Assembly: GCA_902500995.1 (NCBI GenBank)
Contig: CABVSR010000002.1
Coordinates: 1-64,000, forward strand
DNA: 64,000 nucleotides
Source: an uncultured Nitrospira sp.
GTDB lineage: Bacteria > Nitrospirota > Nitrospiria > Nitrospirales > Nitrospiraceae
Direction: 5' to 3'
Position 1 is the first letter of the stretch; every line of letters starts with the position of its first letter. Position numbers and translations under genes: made by a program. Under the pieces are notes generated by a model. It made no database searches. It worked only from the letters and a program-made list of their open reading frames with translations, and was not told the DNA's origin. Shown here in pieces: positions 17,095 to 24,773 of this stretch.

Positions 17095-18327
17095 ATGACG
17101 GCACAGGTTCGCACAGCAATTCAGCAATCACCACGCCTCATGCGGAGACATGCGGGGGGACATCTTGTTGTCTTGATGCTGATCTTGTGGCTGTGCGACC
17201 TGGTGGGAAGTGGCCATGCGCTGGCGCAAATCGTCAGCACACCCAGCGCACTGTCGCTGACAGTCCCGAGAGGAGGCACGGTTTCCGGAACAGTCAGCCT
17301 GAGGAAATCGAGCAGCGCTCAACATAGCTACCTCATCAGCACGAACCAGGGATGGATCTGGCTCAACCCCGCTTATGGGAGCACGCAGACGATTACTACT
17401 GAAACGGATTCCCTCACCGTCACGGTCAATACTTCGGCCATGGGTCTCGGGGTGGGCACCTATTCCGGAGTCGTGTATATCGGCGAATCGGGGCCCGGCG
17501 TGTCGACGCTCCTGCGTATTCCCGTGACCACCACCGTCACGGCTGCCGGCAGCACGCCGCCGCCACCGCCGCCGCCCGCGTCCACTCCACCTCCGCCCCC
17601 CTCAGCGACACCGCCCCCGCCACCCCCGGCGGCGACTCCGCCGCCACCACCCGCAGCGACTCCTCCGCCACCGCCGCCTACTGGATCGCTGTCGCCCATG
17701 TTGAAAGCGTTCCCCTCTGCGCTTTCTCTCACCGCCGCAAAGGGAGGAACGGCCTCCGCCGTGTTCAATTTGCAGAAATCCAGTGCACAGGCAAGCACCT
17801 ATAGCATCAGCGCAAACCAGGCATGGACCAGTATGAGTCCGCCCTACGGCAGCACTCATACCATCACCACGGAAATCGATCCCGTTACGGTGTCGGTGAA
17901 TACGGGGACCATGAATGTGGGCAGCTACACCGGCGTCGTCTATATCGTGGAGAGTGGTCCCAATGGATCGCAGACCTTGCGCATTCCCGTATCGCTCACC
18001 GTTCTCCCGGCCGGCAGCGCCACGCCGCCACCACCGCCTTCACCGACAGGCGGCGCCACTTCTCCCCCGCCCCCGCCACCGTCCGGCGGCTCCACCGGCA
18101 CGGTCACGATTATGTGGAATGCCAACACGGAGGCGGACCTGCAAGGTTATCGCGTGTATGTCGGGACCAGGTCCGGCGCCCGCACCCAGGCCTTTGATGT
18201 CGGGAACGTGACGTCGACGCGACTCACGCTGCCGTTAGGGTCCACCTATTTCTTTGTCGTGACGGCCTACGACAGAAGCGGCAACGAAAGTTCTCCATCG
18301 GGAGAGCTGAGCCGGAGCCTGTTCTAG
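17095..18327 (+). CDS. Secreted protein with two BACON-like domains, Pro-rich linkers and a fibronectin type III domain
   Basis: A 410-residue exported protein. A signal peptide (residues about 15-45) is followed by two homologous Ig-like repeats with the BACON pattern (PSALSLTVPRGGTVSGTVSL and PSALSLTAAKGGTASAVFNL, each with a W and a TITTE stretch). They are joined by a linker of PPPPP runs; a second Pro-rich linker leads to a C-terminal fibronectin III domain (GTVTIMWNANTEADLQGYRV). GGGAG eight bases before ATG 17095 fixes the start. Such domains mediate carbohydrate or protein contacts outside the cell. A consensus sigma-54 promoter lies directly upstream. No sorting or anchor motif is seen. 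Confidence 0.75.
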   Translation: MTAQVRTAIQQSPRLMRRHAGGHLVVLMLILWLCDLVGSGHALAQIVSTPSALSLTVPRGGTVSGTVSLRKSSSAQHSYLISTNQGWIWLNPAYGSTQTITTETDSLTVTVNTSAMGLGVGTYSGVVYIGESGPGVSTLLRIPVTTTVTAAGSTPPPPPPPASTPPPPPSATPPPPPPAATPPPPPAATPPPPPPTGSLSPMLKAFPSALSLTAAKGGTASAVFNLQKSSAQASTYSISANQAWTSMSPPYGSTHTITTEIDPVTVSVNTGTMNVGSYTGVVYIVESGPNGSQTLRIPVSLTVLPAGSATPPPPPSPTGGATSPPPPPPSGGSTGTVTIMWNANTEADLQGYRVYVGTRSGARTQAFDVGNVTSTRLTLPLGSTYFFVVTAYDRSGNESSPSGELSRSLF

Positions 18328-18389
18328 CAATTATGTCTACATGACAGGCTTGACCGCCCTTCCCTCAAGCCTGTATAACGGGCCCTGTG

Positions 18390-18435
18390 CTTGTGAGCCC
18401 GCTCCGAAGAACCTCTCTTCGAGCGGGCTCACAAG
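18390..18435. terminator. Long hairpin between the fibronectin gene and tRNA-Arg
   Basis: CTTGTGAGCCCGCTCCGAAGA (18390-18410) pairs with 18416-18435 around a five-base loop: 20 base pairs with one bulged G. It lies 62 bases after the stop codon and eight before the tRNA. There is no T-run; the right arm is followed by TGTAAGAAG, as in the hairpin at 48761. Termination or pre-tRNA processing are both possible. Confidence 0.6.
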
Positions 18436-18443
18436 TGTAAGAA

Positions 18444-18519
18444 GCGCCCGTAGCTCAATGGATAGAGCATCTGACTACGGATCAGAAGGTTACAGGTTCA
18501 AGTCCTGTCGGGCGCACCA
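18444..18519 (+). tRNA. tRNA-Arg (anticodon ACG)
   Basis: A complete 76-base cloverleaf. The acceptor stem GCGCCCG pairs with CGGGCGC, the D arm is GCTC...GAGC, the anticodon stem TCTGA/TCAGA encloses the loop CTACGGA (anticodon ACG, read as ICG after deamination), and the T arm ACAGG-TTCAAGT-CCTGT is standard. Discriminator A and an encoded CCA end the gene. It reads all CGU/CGC/CGA Arg codons. The stress island begins to its right. Confidence 0.97.
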
Positions 18520-18797
18520 TAGCCCCAGTCGCTTACGAGACGATTGCGGCTTCAAGATACGCATGTAGACCATAGTGAGGTTTACCATCTTCACCCGCCT
18601 CCCCCACCTGTCTCACAACCCCCTTGCGATCGTGGATCGGGCCGTTCGGTTGATACCAAGCTATGATCTCATCGGAGATACTCGACAGCACGCAAATACA
18701 TCCCGCCCTACGTTGATCCCGTCGCGACGACGCACTCGCTCGAGGATCAGCGAGTGACCTCGCTTGCCAACAGGCGAGAACGCGCTACACTTGAGGC
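18520..18797. other. Non-coding stretch after tRNA-Arg
   Basis: No supportable gene. It holds an 8-bp hairpin, CACTCGCT at 18733-18740 and AGCGAGTG at 18749-18756, about 40 bases before the small gene at 18798. No second copy of the tRNA 3' end (an attachment-site sign) was seen. Confidence 0.45.
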
Positions 18798-18956
18798 ATG
18801 CTTGCGCCTGAATTCATCGTCTTTGCCACCTTGTTCACCATTCCAATTATCTGGACGGTGTTAAAGGTCCTCGTCAACCATCTGCTCGATTCGGACCTTC
18901 CTCCTCCCACGACCGAGGAGGAAGCGGTCAGAGAACACCACCGCAAAGTCGCCTAG
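18798..18956 (+). CDS. Small membrane protein, 52 residues
   Basis: A short open frame reading MLAPEFIVFATLFTIPIIWT followed by a hydrophilic, acidic then basic tail ending HHRKVA. One predicted membrane helix spans residues about 5-28. The start has GAGG only one base away, which is weak. A TACACT hexamer lies eight bases before the ATG, so the message could be nearly leaderless. The composition (hydrophobic helix, charged tail) is unlike random translation of GC-rich DNA. No family recognised. Confidence 0.45.
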   Translation: MLAPEFIVFATLFTIPIIWTVLKVLVNHLLDSDLPPPTTEEEAVREHHRKVA

Positions 18957-19177
18957 AGCCGGCACCCCGGCAATGGGTTCAGCGCACCTTCTGCCGACAT
19001 CCGCCCGCAAGTTTGCACCACGCTCGCTCTGCACCACACTCTTTGGTCGCGTCCGCCCGGCCACCTCGACAGGTGAAGCCGAACTCCCAGAAGTTCCCCC
19101 GAACCGGACAACTTCTTCCTCTACGGCCTTCTTCTTAGACCTGAAAAAATGGCCCGCAAACTTCGGCTCGCCGCTGA
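18957..19177. other. Non-coding stretch
   Basis: Small open frames exist on both strands here but none has a ribosome binding site or protein-like composition. The stretch ends at the palindromic promoter element at 19178. Confidence 0.4.
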
Positions 19178-19222
19178 ACTAGGGCCATGCCTAGTTTGAG
19201 GATCGCCGCATCCTGCTAGGCT
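19178..19222 (+). promoter_or_regulatory. Island palindrome promoter (YtxH-BON-DUF4403 unit)
   Basis: ACTAGG (19178-19183), six bases, CCTAGT (19190-19195), 21 bases, then TAGGCT (19217-19222). Both half-sites are perfect, extended to 7 bp by flanking A and T. The start codon at 19330 lies about 100 bases after the predicted transcript start. Confidence 0.65.
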
Positions 19223-19329
19223 GAACTCACGCGCAGCACAAAGGACGGACAACAGCGGAAACGCTTACGACACACTCAACAACCATTCACAAACAGGCTT
19301 GCAACAGACAGGCTTAAAGGAGGTCGCAC

Positions 19330-19656
19330 ATGCATACGGACGATTCTTCCAACTGGTCGGCATTTATGGCGGGTGCATTCATCGGCGCAGGGATCGCGCT
19401 TCTCCTCGCACCGCAGTCAGGAAACGAACTGCGCTCAACCCTGCGTGATTACGCGTCCAGGGCCAAGGACGAGCTCGATGAGGCAACCGAGCAGGGACGA
19501 GCAGCCTGGGATTCCGCCATGGAGCGAGGTCAGGAATATGTGGAAGGCGGCAAACAAACCTTGCGGAAGGCCGGGCGCGCCGCACGGGAATTCGTGGATG
19601 AAACGATCCAGACGGCTCAGAACAGCGCGGAAGAAGCGGCCTCGCGGCGCGGTTGA
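19330..19656 (+). CDS. YtxH-domain stress protein
   Basis: A 108-residue protein with a hydrophobic N-terminal segment (SAFMAGAFIGAGIALLLAP) and a long charged helical tail (SRAKDELDEATEQGRAAWDS). This is the YtxH/gas-vesicle-like layout found in general-stress proteins: one membrane anchor plus an amphipathic helix. A very strong AAAGGAGGT precedes the ATG. It heads a cluster with BON and DUF4403 lipoproteins behind an island palindrome promoter. Its biochemical role is not known. Confidence 0.8.
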   Translation: MHTDDSSNWSAFMAGAFIGAGIALLLAPQSGNELRSTLRDYASRAKDELDEATEQGRAAWDSAMERGQEYVEGGKQTLRKAGRAAREFVDETIQTAQNSAEEAASRRG

Positions 19657-19718
19657 ACGCGCGCACTGTGTCCAGGGCACGTGTCAGCTAACCCTATCGA
19701 AAGAAGGATACCGACATT

Positions 19719-20027
19719 ATGACCAGACAGCTGACCCATTTCATGTGCGCGCTCGCGATGATCACGCTGGTGGGTTGCCAGTCCACCACGGGTAAGACAG
19801 CGGGACAAACCATCGACGACGCCTCGATCACGACTGCCGTGCAAGCAAAACTGTCCTCTGACCGGCTCTCGAACTTTTCACGCATCGATGTCGATACGGA
19901 ACGGGGCGTCGTGACCCTGAACGGGGTCGTGAAATCGGCCGAGCAAAAAATGCGCGTGGTCGAGCTGGCTCGCGGAGTGGCCGGCGTGCGCACGGTCAAC
20001 AGCAATCTCCAAATTCAAGCGCCATAA
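19719..20027 (+). CDS. BON-domain lipoprotein
   Basis: A 102-residue exported protein. The signal ends with lipobox LVGC, giving a lipid-anchored periplasmic protein. One BON domain fills residues about 35-100 (DASITTAVQAKLSSD, IDVDTERGVVTLNGVVKS, GVRTVNSNLQI), the fold of OsmY and related osmotic-stress proteins thought to bind phospholipid surfaces. AAGAAGGA precedes ATG 19719. It lies between YtxH and DUF4403 genes on the same strand. Confidence 0.87.
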   Translation: MTRQLTHFMCALAMITLVGCQSTTGKTAGQTIDDASITTAVQAKLSSDRLSNFSRIDVDTERGVVTLNGVVKSAEQKMRVVELARGVAGVRTVNSNLQIQAP

Positions 20028-20047
20028 CCAGGAGTCACACCAAGCGG

Positions 20048-20076
20048 GGGCGGTGGCGACGGAGAAGCCACCGCCC
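20048..20076 (+). terminator. 10-bp perfect hairpin between BON and DUF4403 genes
   Basis: GGGCGGTGGC (20048-20057) pairs perfectly with GCCACCGCCC (20067-20076) across a nine-base loop. No T-run follows. It lies 20 bases after the BON stop and 24 before the DUF4403 ATG, so it may limit read-through or protect the upstream message. Confidence 0.5.
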
Positions 20077-20100
20077 GGTGTCAGGTTGAGGAGGCTTATC

Positions 20101-21570
20101 ATGACGCGTCATGTCTCACATTCATTCCGTATTCTTTTGCCGGCTTTGCTGCTCGCCGGCTGCAGTCATTCCATACCGACATCGACCTCCAAACCGGTGC
20201 CGCCTCCTCTCACGAGCGCCGTGCCCACATTTCCCGCGCAGACCAAAGACGACTCACGGGCGCCCATGTCGCATATACCGGTACAGATCAAGACTGATCT
20301 CACGCCCATTCAGGCAGCAATCCGAAATGCCATTCCAGAGAAAATTACCGAAGCCGGACATCCGCTGGGGCAAGAGTTTCGTTGGACCTTCGTTCGGAAC
20401 GGGCCCCCGGATGTCCACATTCAAGATGGACTGGTGGCCATCCACGCGGAGTACAAGGGCGACATTGAGTCTCGCGGAAGCGCGCGGGCCTGTCGGCTCG
20501 ATCCGCTCTACGCCACGATCGACGCATCGGGAAAGTTGACGCTGATTCAAAACGGTGACGCGCTGGCCTTCGGGTTCGAGCCGACCCAGACCTCTGTGCG
20601 GACGAAGCCCGATAGTGATGCCCGCTGCAATATGTTTAATGCCCCGGTGTCGGAACAGATCCCCGATTTGTTCGGCCTGCCGGAGATCAAGACGGCTCTG
20701 GCGGAAGCGGTGCACCCGCAGGGCTTCGGAATCCCGCTGCAGCGGATCTGGGATGATCTGGGAGGCCCGATGTCCATGCCGGTTGCGTCCTTGAACACCC
20801 GTGCCTGCATGTACGGCAATCCCCGGGAAATGATTCTGGGAGGACAGAAAGGGACAGCCCAGGAAACGGTGATATCCGGCACGGCCAAAGAGATGCCCTT
20901 TATCACCTACGAAGCGACCTGCACGGAAGCCGCTCCTACCGTCGCTCTGGTCAATTCTGGCTCGTTCCCGGCCGACAATAAACCGTACACGCTAGTGGCG
21001 AGGATCCCGCTCTCTTATCAGCAGATCTCGCATCAATTGCAGAGCAAACTGTTTCATCAGTCACTCCCCCTCGACAACGTTTCGGAAACGGCGGTCATCG
21101 AGCGCGTCTCGGCCTCAGATGCGAATGGCCGCGCGCTGGTGACGATCGAGATGGCGGGAGATCTCAAAGGCACGATCTACTACTGGGGCACTCCTCATCT
21201 GGAAGAAGGCGGTCGCACCATCTCGGTTCCCGACCTCCAGATGGCCAACGAATCCAAATCTGCCATCGATTCCATCCGGATCGGCTACTGGCAGCTCGTG
21301 GACCGAGAGCTGAACAACAAACTGCGGCAGGCCATGGCGGTGGACATTTCTCCGCAAGTGGATCGGCTCAAACAGACGGTCACAGGAACGCACCGATCGG
21401 GCGGCACCACGATGGACATCCTGATCACCCGCCAGCAGCCCGATCATGTGCGATCCACCCCGCAGGGGCTGACCGCCACCATCATGCTGGAGGGAACGGC
21501 CAACGCCACGGGCCAGATTACTCTTGAGGAACAGAGCCCGCGTGCTCAGCTCCGGGAGCAGGGCCGGTAG
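20101..21570 (+). CDS. DUF4403-family lipoprotein
   Basis: A 489-residue exported protein with lipobox LLAGC. The body matches the DUF4403 layout: a repeated beta-rich unit with segments such as VQIKTDLTPIQAAIRNAIPE near the N-terminus, KPYTLVARIPLSYQQISHQL in the middle and IGYWQLVDRELNNKLRQAM near the C-terminus. The two long repeats suggest a tubular, lipid-binding-like fold, but the function is unknown. GAGGAGG six bases before ATG 20101 decides the start; 16 upstream in-frame codons are ignored. The neighbours point to envelope stress. Confidence 0.82.
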   Translation: MTRHVSHSFRILLPALLLAGCSHSIPTSTSKPVPPPLTSAVPTFPAQTKDDSRAPMSHIPVQIKTDLTPIQAAIRNAIPEKITEAGHPLGQEFRWTFVRNGPPDVHIQDGLVAIHAEYKGDIESRGSARACRLDPLYATIDASGKLTLIQNGDALAFGFEPTQTSVRTKPDSDARCNMFNAPVSEQIPDLFGLPEIKTALAEAVHPQGFGIPLQRIWDDLGGPMSMPVASLNTRACMYGNPREMILGGQKGTAQETVISGTAKEMPFITYEATCTEAAPTVALVNSGSFPADNKPYTLVARIPLSYQQISHQLQSKLFHQSLPLDNVSETAVIERVSASDANGRALVTIEMAGDLKGTIYYWGTPHLEEGGRTISVPDLQMANESKSAIDSIRIGYWQLVDRELNNKLRQAMAVDISPQVDRLKQTVTGTHRSGGTTMDILITRQQPDHVRSTPQGLTATIMLEGTANATGQITLEEQSPRAQLREQGR

Positions 21571-21610
21571 AGCGGCCGACACTCCCGACAGGTCGCGCGG
21601 AGGCGGATCT

Positions 21611-22027
21611 ATGGAACAGAGACCGACCCTGCAAGAGTCCGCGGACATCATCAAAGTGATGAAGACTGAGCATCGCCACATTCTCGCCTTGTTCCACCTC
21701 TACCTCGCGACGGAGGAAGATTCCCGCCGGCCGATCGTCGATCAGATCCTCGATCGGCTGGGGGAACATTTCGACTGGGAGGAACGGCTGTTCCGCGATG
21801 ACAGCCGTATGAAAGACCGCGGCAGGCCTGTGATCCAGAGCATCCTGCTCGACCATGAGGAAGTGAAGGCGATGATGCATGAGATGCGCCATGCGGAAAG
21901 CGACGACGACGAATCAATGGATCAGTTTTTTGAGGATATGATGCAGACCGTCCGCGTCCATTTTCATACTGAAGAACGCGATCTCATACCCATGCTCGAT
22001 GCGATGACCACAGCACCTGGCGGATAA
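21611..22027 (+). CDS. Hemerythrin HHE-domain protein
   Basis: A 138-residue four-helix protein of the hemerythrin family, which binds a di-iron centre for oxygen, NO or iron handling. Ligand-pattern residues are visible: HRHILALFHL, GEHFDWEERLF, LLDHEEVKAMMHEM and VRVHFHTEERDLIPML. GGAGG before ATG 21611 fixes the start; the frame overlaps the end of DUF4403 only if started earlier. It is soluble, with no signal peptide. It is probably read with the genes before it. Confidence 0.87.
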   Translation: MEQRPTLQESADIIKVMKTEHRHILALFHLYLATEEDSRRPIVDQILDRLGEHFDWEERLFRDDSRMKDRGRPVIQSILLDHEEVKAMMHEMRHAESDDDESMDQFFEDMMQTVRVHFHTEERDLIPMLDAMTTAPGG

Positions 22028-22061
22028 GTATCCTTTCCAACCCTCAATGGAGCCACGGCAC

Positions 22062-23165
22062 GTGAACCGCTCAACCTTGCGTTTGGCCGTCGTCGGTCTC
22101 GGACATATCGCGCAAATGGCTGTCTTGCCCGCCTTTGCCCATGCGGCACCCGCCGCCACACTCACAGCGCTGGTCTCCGACGACCCGGTGAAACGCCGCC
22201 TCCTGGGCAAGCGGTATGGCGTGGCGCATACCTATGCCTATAAAGACTACGACGCCTGTCTGCGGAGCGGAGAAATCGATGCCGTGTACATCGCGCTCCC
22301 CAATAACCTCCACTGCGACTACGCGGTCCGCGCGGCGCAAGCCGGCATCCATGTTCTCTGTGAAAAACCCATGGCCGTGACCGCGGCCGAATGCCGGCGG
22401 ATGGCGCGCGCCGCCGAGCAGCATCGGGTAAAATTGATGATCGCCTATCGCCTGCATTTCGACCCCTGCAACCTGTTCACGATCAATCTGGTGCATTCAG
22501 GAAAACTGGGCGAGCCGCGGCTCTTTCACTCCCTCTTTACCCAGCAGGTTCGGGCGGGCGATATCCGATTGAGAGAACGACTGGGGGGCGGCCCCTTATA
22601 CGACATCGGCGTCTATTGCATCAACGCCGCCCGCTACCTCTTCCGGGATGAGCCGACCGAAGTCACCGCCCTCATGGGTCACGGCCCGGATCGCCGCTTT
22701 CAATCCGTCGAAGAGTCTGCCGGTGCCATCATGCGGTTTTCCCGCGATCGTTTGGCCACCTTCACCTGCAGCTTCGGCGCAGCGGATGCCGCGACCTATG
22801 AAATTGTGGGTACCAAAGGCAAAGTGCGCGTCGAGCCGGCCTATGAATATGTGGGCGGCCTGAAAGCGTCAATTACCATCGGGGGGCGAACGAGCGTGCG
22901 CGCCTTCAAGCCCGGCGATCAATTCGCGCCGCAGTTGATCTACTTCGCTCGCTGCGTGAAGCAAGATCGCCAGCCGGAGCCGAACGGAACAGAAGGGCTG
23001 CTCGATGTGCAGATAATAGAAGCCCTGTATCGGTCCGCTCAGCGCCGGCGTCCCCTCACTCTCCGGTTGCCGGCTAAACGTGTCCGGCCCGATCTCAGTC
23101 TCAAGATGCATCGGCCCCCGGTCTCCAAACCTCAAGGGGTGCGTACGGAGTCCCCGACACTGTGA
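22062..23165 (+). CDS. Gfo/Idh/MocA-family NAD(P)-dependent oxidoreductase
   Basis: About 367 residues. The N-terminal Rossmann fold begins LRLAVVGLGHIAQMAVLPAF, followed by IDAVYIALPNNLHCDYAVRA and the catalytic Lys in HVLCEKPMAVTAAEC. The C-terminal substrate domain includes GGGPLYDIGVYCINAARYLF, typical of sugar or inositol dehydrogenases and glucose-fructose-oxidoreductase-like proteins. I favour GTG 22062, which has GGAG nine bases before it; ATG 22047 in the same frame adds five residues but has no ribosome binding site. The substrate cannot be assigned. A C-terminal tail of about 30 residues looks disordered. Confidence 0.85.
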   Translation: MNRSTLRLAVVGLGHIAQMAVLPAFAHAAPAATLTALVSDDPVKRRLLGKRYGVAHTYAYKDYDACLRSGEIDAVYIALPNNLHCDYAVRAAQAGIHVLCEKPMAVTAAECRRMARAAEQHRVKLMIAYRLHFDPCNLFTINLVHSGKLGEPRLFHSLFTQQVRAGDIRLRERLGGGPLYDIGVYCINAARYLFRDEPTEVTALMGHGPDRRFQSVEESAGAIMRFSRDRLATFTCSFGAADAATYEIVGTKGKVRVEPAYEYVGGLKASITIGGRTSVRAFKPGDQFAPQLIYFARCVKQDRQPEPNGTEGLLDVQIIEALYRSAQRRRPLTLRLPAKRVRPDLSLKMHRPPVSKPQGVRTESPTL

Positions 23166-23201
23166 CTCCGCCGTTTCCGCTCGGGTGACAGGCCGGGCCT
23201 G

Positions 23202-23248
23202 ACTAGGGCTCTGCCCAGTTCAAAGCCCATCGTCGCCACGTTTAGTCT
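23202..23248 (+). promoter_or_regulatory. Island palindrome promoter (DUF883-holin-YihY unit)
   Basis: ACTAGG (23202-23207), six bases, CCCAGT (23214-23219), then overlapping -10-like hexamers TTTAGT at 23241 (spacing 21) and TAGTCT at 23243 (spacing 23). ATG 23306 lies about 50 bases after the predicted start. Confidence 0.6.
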
Positions 23249-23305
23249 GGAGCACATGCAGGTGATGCAGCACCGCAGATTTCTTTTGATGACGAAGGAG
23301 GGACG

Positions 23306-23656
23306 ATGGAACAGGATCTGAGGAATATGGAAGATCGGGCCAAACATGCCGCCTCCGCGGTGCAGGATTCCCTCCACGACGCCGCCGCCTCCGCAGAACA
23401 GATGGCCAAGCGCGCCGGAGACGCAGTGGAATCAGCCGCCGACCGTGTACGCGAATACCTGCCGGAAGAGGGCTCGGCCGCGGAGGCGGCGGATGCCGTC
23501 GCCCGTAAGGTGAAGGACGCCTCCCTGTACTTCCAAGAACAGGGGTTCAGCGGGGTCGTCGAAGACCTTGAAGTGTTGATCAGGCGGTACCCCATCCAGG
23601 CGCTGCTATTTGGATTGGGCTGCGGCTATCTGCTTTCCCGCGTGAGGACTGATTAA
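23306..23656 (+). CDS. DUF883/YqjD-like membrane-anchored stress protein
   Basis: A 116-residue protein: a long charged, Ala-rich helix (ASAVQDSLHDAAASAEQMAK) and a short hydrophobic C-terminal anchor (ALLFGLGCGYLLSRVRTD). This matches the ElaB/YqjD/DUF883 pattern of stationary-phase inner-membrane proteins, some of which bind ribosomes. GGAGGG precedes ATG 23306. It starts a compact run with the holin-like and following genes. Confidence 0.7.
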   Translation: MEQDLRNMEDRAKHAASAVQDSLHDAAASAEQMAKRAGDAVESAADRVREYLPEEGSAAEAADAVARKVKDASLYFQEQGFSGVVEDLEVLIRRYPIQALLFGLGCGYLLSRVRTD

Positions 23657-23673
23657 CCTGAGAGGATACCGGC

Positions 23674-24081
23674 ATGGAAAATCCCCATCCCATTTCAATC
23701 GCGTCTCTCGTGACCGGGCTGGTTGAAGATCTCCGACGTCTGTTCGCGCAGGAGGTCCAGCTGGCCCGGCACGAGATGCAGCAGGAGTTCGGCAAGATCG
23801 CAAAAGGAGCCGTTCACGCCGGTCTCGCGATCGTGCTGGCGATGATCGCCGCGCTATTCCTCCTGATGATGCTGGTCCATTTGCTCCATTTTTACAGCGG
23901 CCTACCCCTGTGGGCCTGCTACGGCATCATCGGGTTGCTCTCCGCCGCAGGAGGGGCCGTATTCATCGCCCGTCTGGTTTCGATCGGGTCATCCCTCCGG
24001 CTGTGGCCGTTCCGTACCGTTCACTCAATAAAGGAAGATGCCAAATGGATCAAAGAACAGCTGCTATCGACCAGGACGTAA
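23674..24081 (+). CDS. Phage-holin-like (DUF1469) membrane protein
   Basis: A 135-residue inner-membrane protein. An N-terminal amphipathic helix (LVEDLRRLFAQEVQLARHEM) leads into two hydrophobic helices (AIVLAMIAALFLLMMLVHLL and WACYGIIGLLSAAGGAVFIA). This is the putative actinobacteriophage holin III / DUF1469 family, common in bacterial chromosomes next to YqjD-type genes and not evidence for a prophage. GAGAGGA precedes the ATG. The 3' end overlaps the next gene by 37 bases. Confidence 0.8.
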   Translation: MENPHPISIASLVTGLVEDLRRLFAQEVQLARHEMQQEFGKIAKGAVHAGLAIVLAMIAALFLLMMLVHLLHFYSGLPLWACYGIIGLLSAAGGAVFIARLVSIGSSLRLWPFRTVHSIKEDAKWIKEQLLSTRT

Positions 24082-24758
24082 AAGATATTCTGGAAACTCG
24101 GTTGGATATCGCGGAGAAGCTCGAGTTGCTGGAGCAACGGATCAAGGACACGGCGGAGGGAGCCACGATGAAATTTTCGCGCTTGATCGATGAAGGATCC
24201 CGGAGTGTCACGCAGTCGGTGGATAAACTCAAAACCGCGCTGGATCCTGTGCATAAAGTCGATGCCTATCCCTGGCTCATGCTCGGCGGCGCCATCTGCG
24301 CAGGCTTCGCGATCGGGCTCATCGAAGCGCGCACGCGGCAACGGAGCGGCGTCTATCCCTATTATCCGCCTGGCGCTCGCGCATCCCGGATCATGCCGCA
24401 ATCCGAGGGGCAGGCCAAACGGGAGTCGCGCCGCGCCGACGGGATCTATGATTATTATCCCGATCCATCTCACAGGGCTCGTCAGACAGACACACGAAGC
24501 GGGCCGAGCATCTGGGAGACGATGAGTCGCGAATTAGGCGCGGAGACCGACCAGGCCAAGGCCGCCTTGATCCAGGCGGGCCGCTCTCTGATGGTGGAAT
24601 TCGCCAACAAGCTGATCCCCGAACTCGCGCGATCGCTGGGTGTGCAGCTGCCCTCCCAAGGAACGCGGGCCAGGGACAGCGGTGAGAGGGCGTCGTATAC
24701 AGAATCGGCCACGGGCGGCTCCCGGTCCTCCGCCGGCACGGCGTCACGCTACCGGTAA
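24045..24758 (+). CDS. Membrane-anchored protein with coiled coil, unknown function
   Basis: A 237-residue protein. Residues about 8-75 are a charged helix (ILETRLDIAEKLELLEQRIK), then one hydrophobic segment (YPWLMLGGAICAGFAIGLIE), a Tyr/Pro-rich linker (YPYYPPG, YDYYPDP) and a C-terminal amphipathic helix (TDQAKAALIQAGRSLMVEFA). The layout recalls DUF3618/YqjD-like proteins. AAAGGAAG eight bases before ATG 24045 fixes the start, inside the preceding holin-like gene, implying coupled translation. Confidence 0.7.
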   Translation: MDQRTAAIDQDVKDILETRLDIAEKLELLEQRIKDTAEGATMKFSRLIDEGSRSVTQSVDKLKTALDPVHKVDAYPWLMLGGAICAGFAIGLIEARTRQRSGVYPYYPPGARASRIMPQSEGQAKRESRRADGIYDYYPDPSHRARQTDTRSGPSIWETMSRELGAETDQAKAALIQAGRSLMVEFANKLIPELARSLGVQLPSQGTRARDSGERASYTESATGGSRSSAGTASRYR

Positions 24759-24773
24759 GGCAGAGGAGTCCGC

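Noticed and set aside
18444-18519. tRNA-Arg as the attachment site of an integrated island
   Set aside because: No integrase and no second copy of the tRNA 3' end was seen in the window. The island may still be older or end outside it.
18973-19182. 69-codon open frame between the tRNA and YtxH gene
   Set aside because: No ribosome binding site, Thr/Pro/Ser-rich random-looking composition, and it runs into the palindrome promoter.
23674-24081. Holin-like gene as a sign of a prophage
   Set aside because: No capsid, tail, integrase or lysis enzyme genes; the family is common as a chromosomal partner of YqjD/DUF883-type genes.
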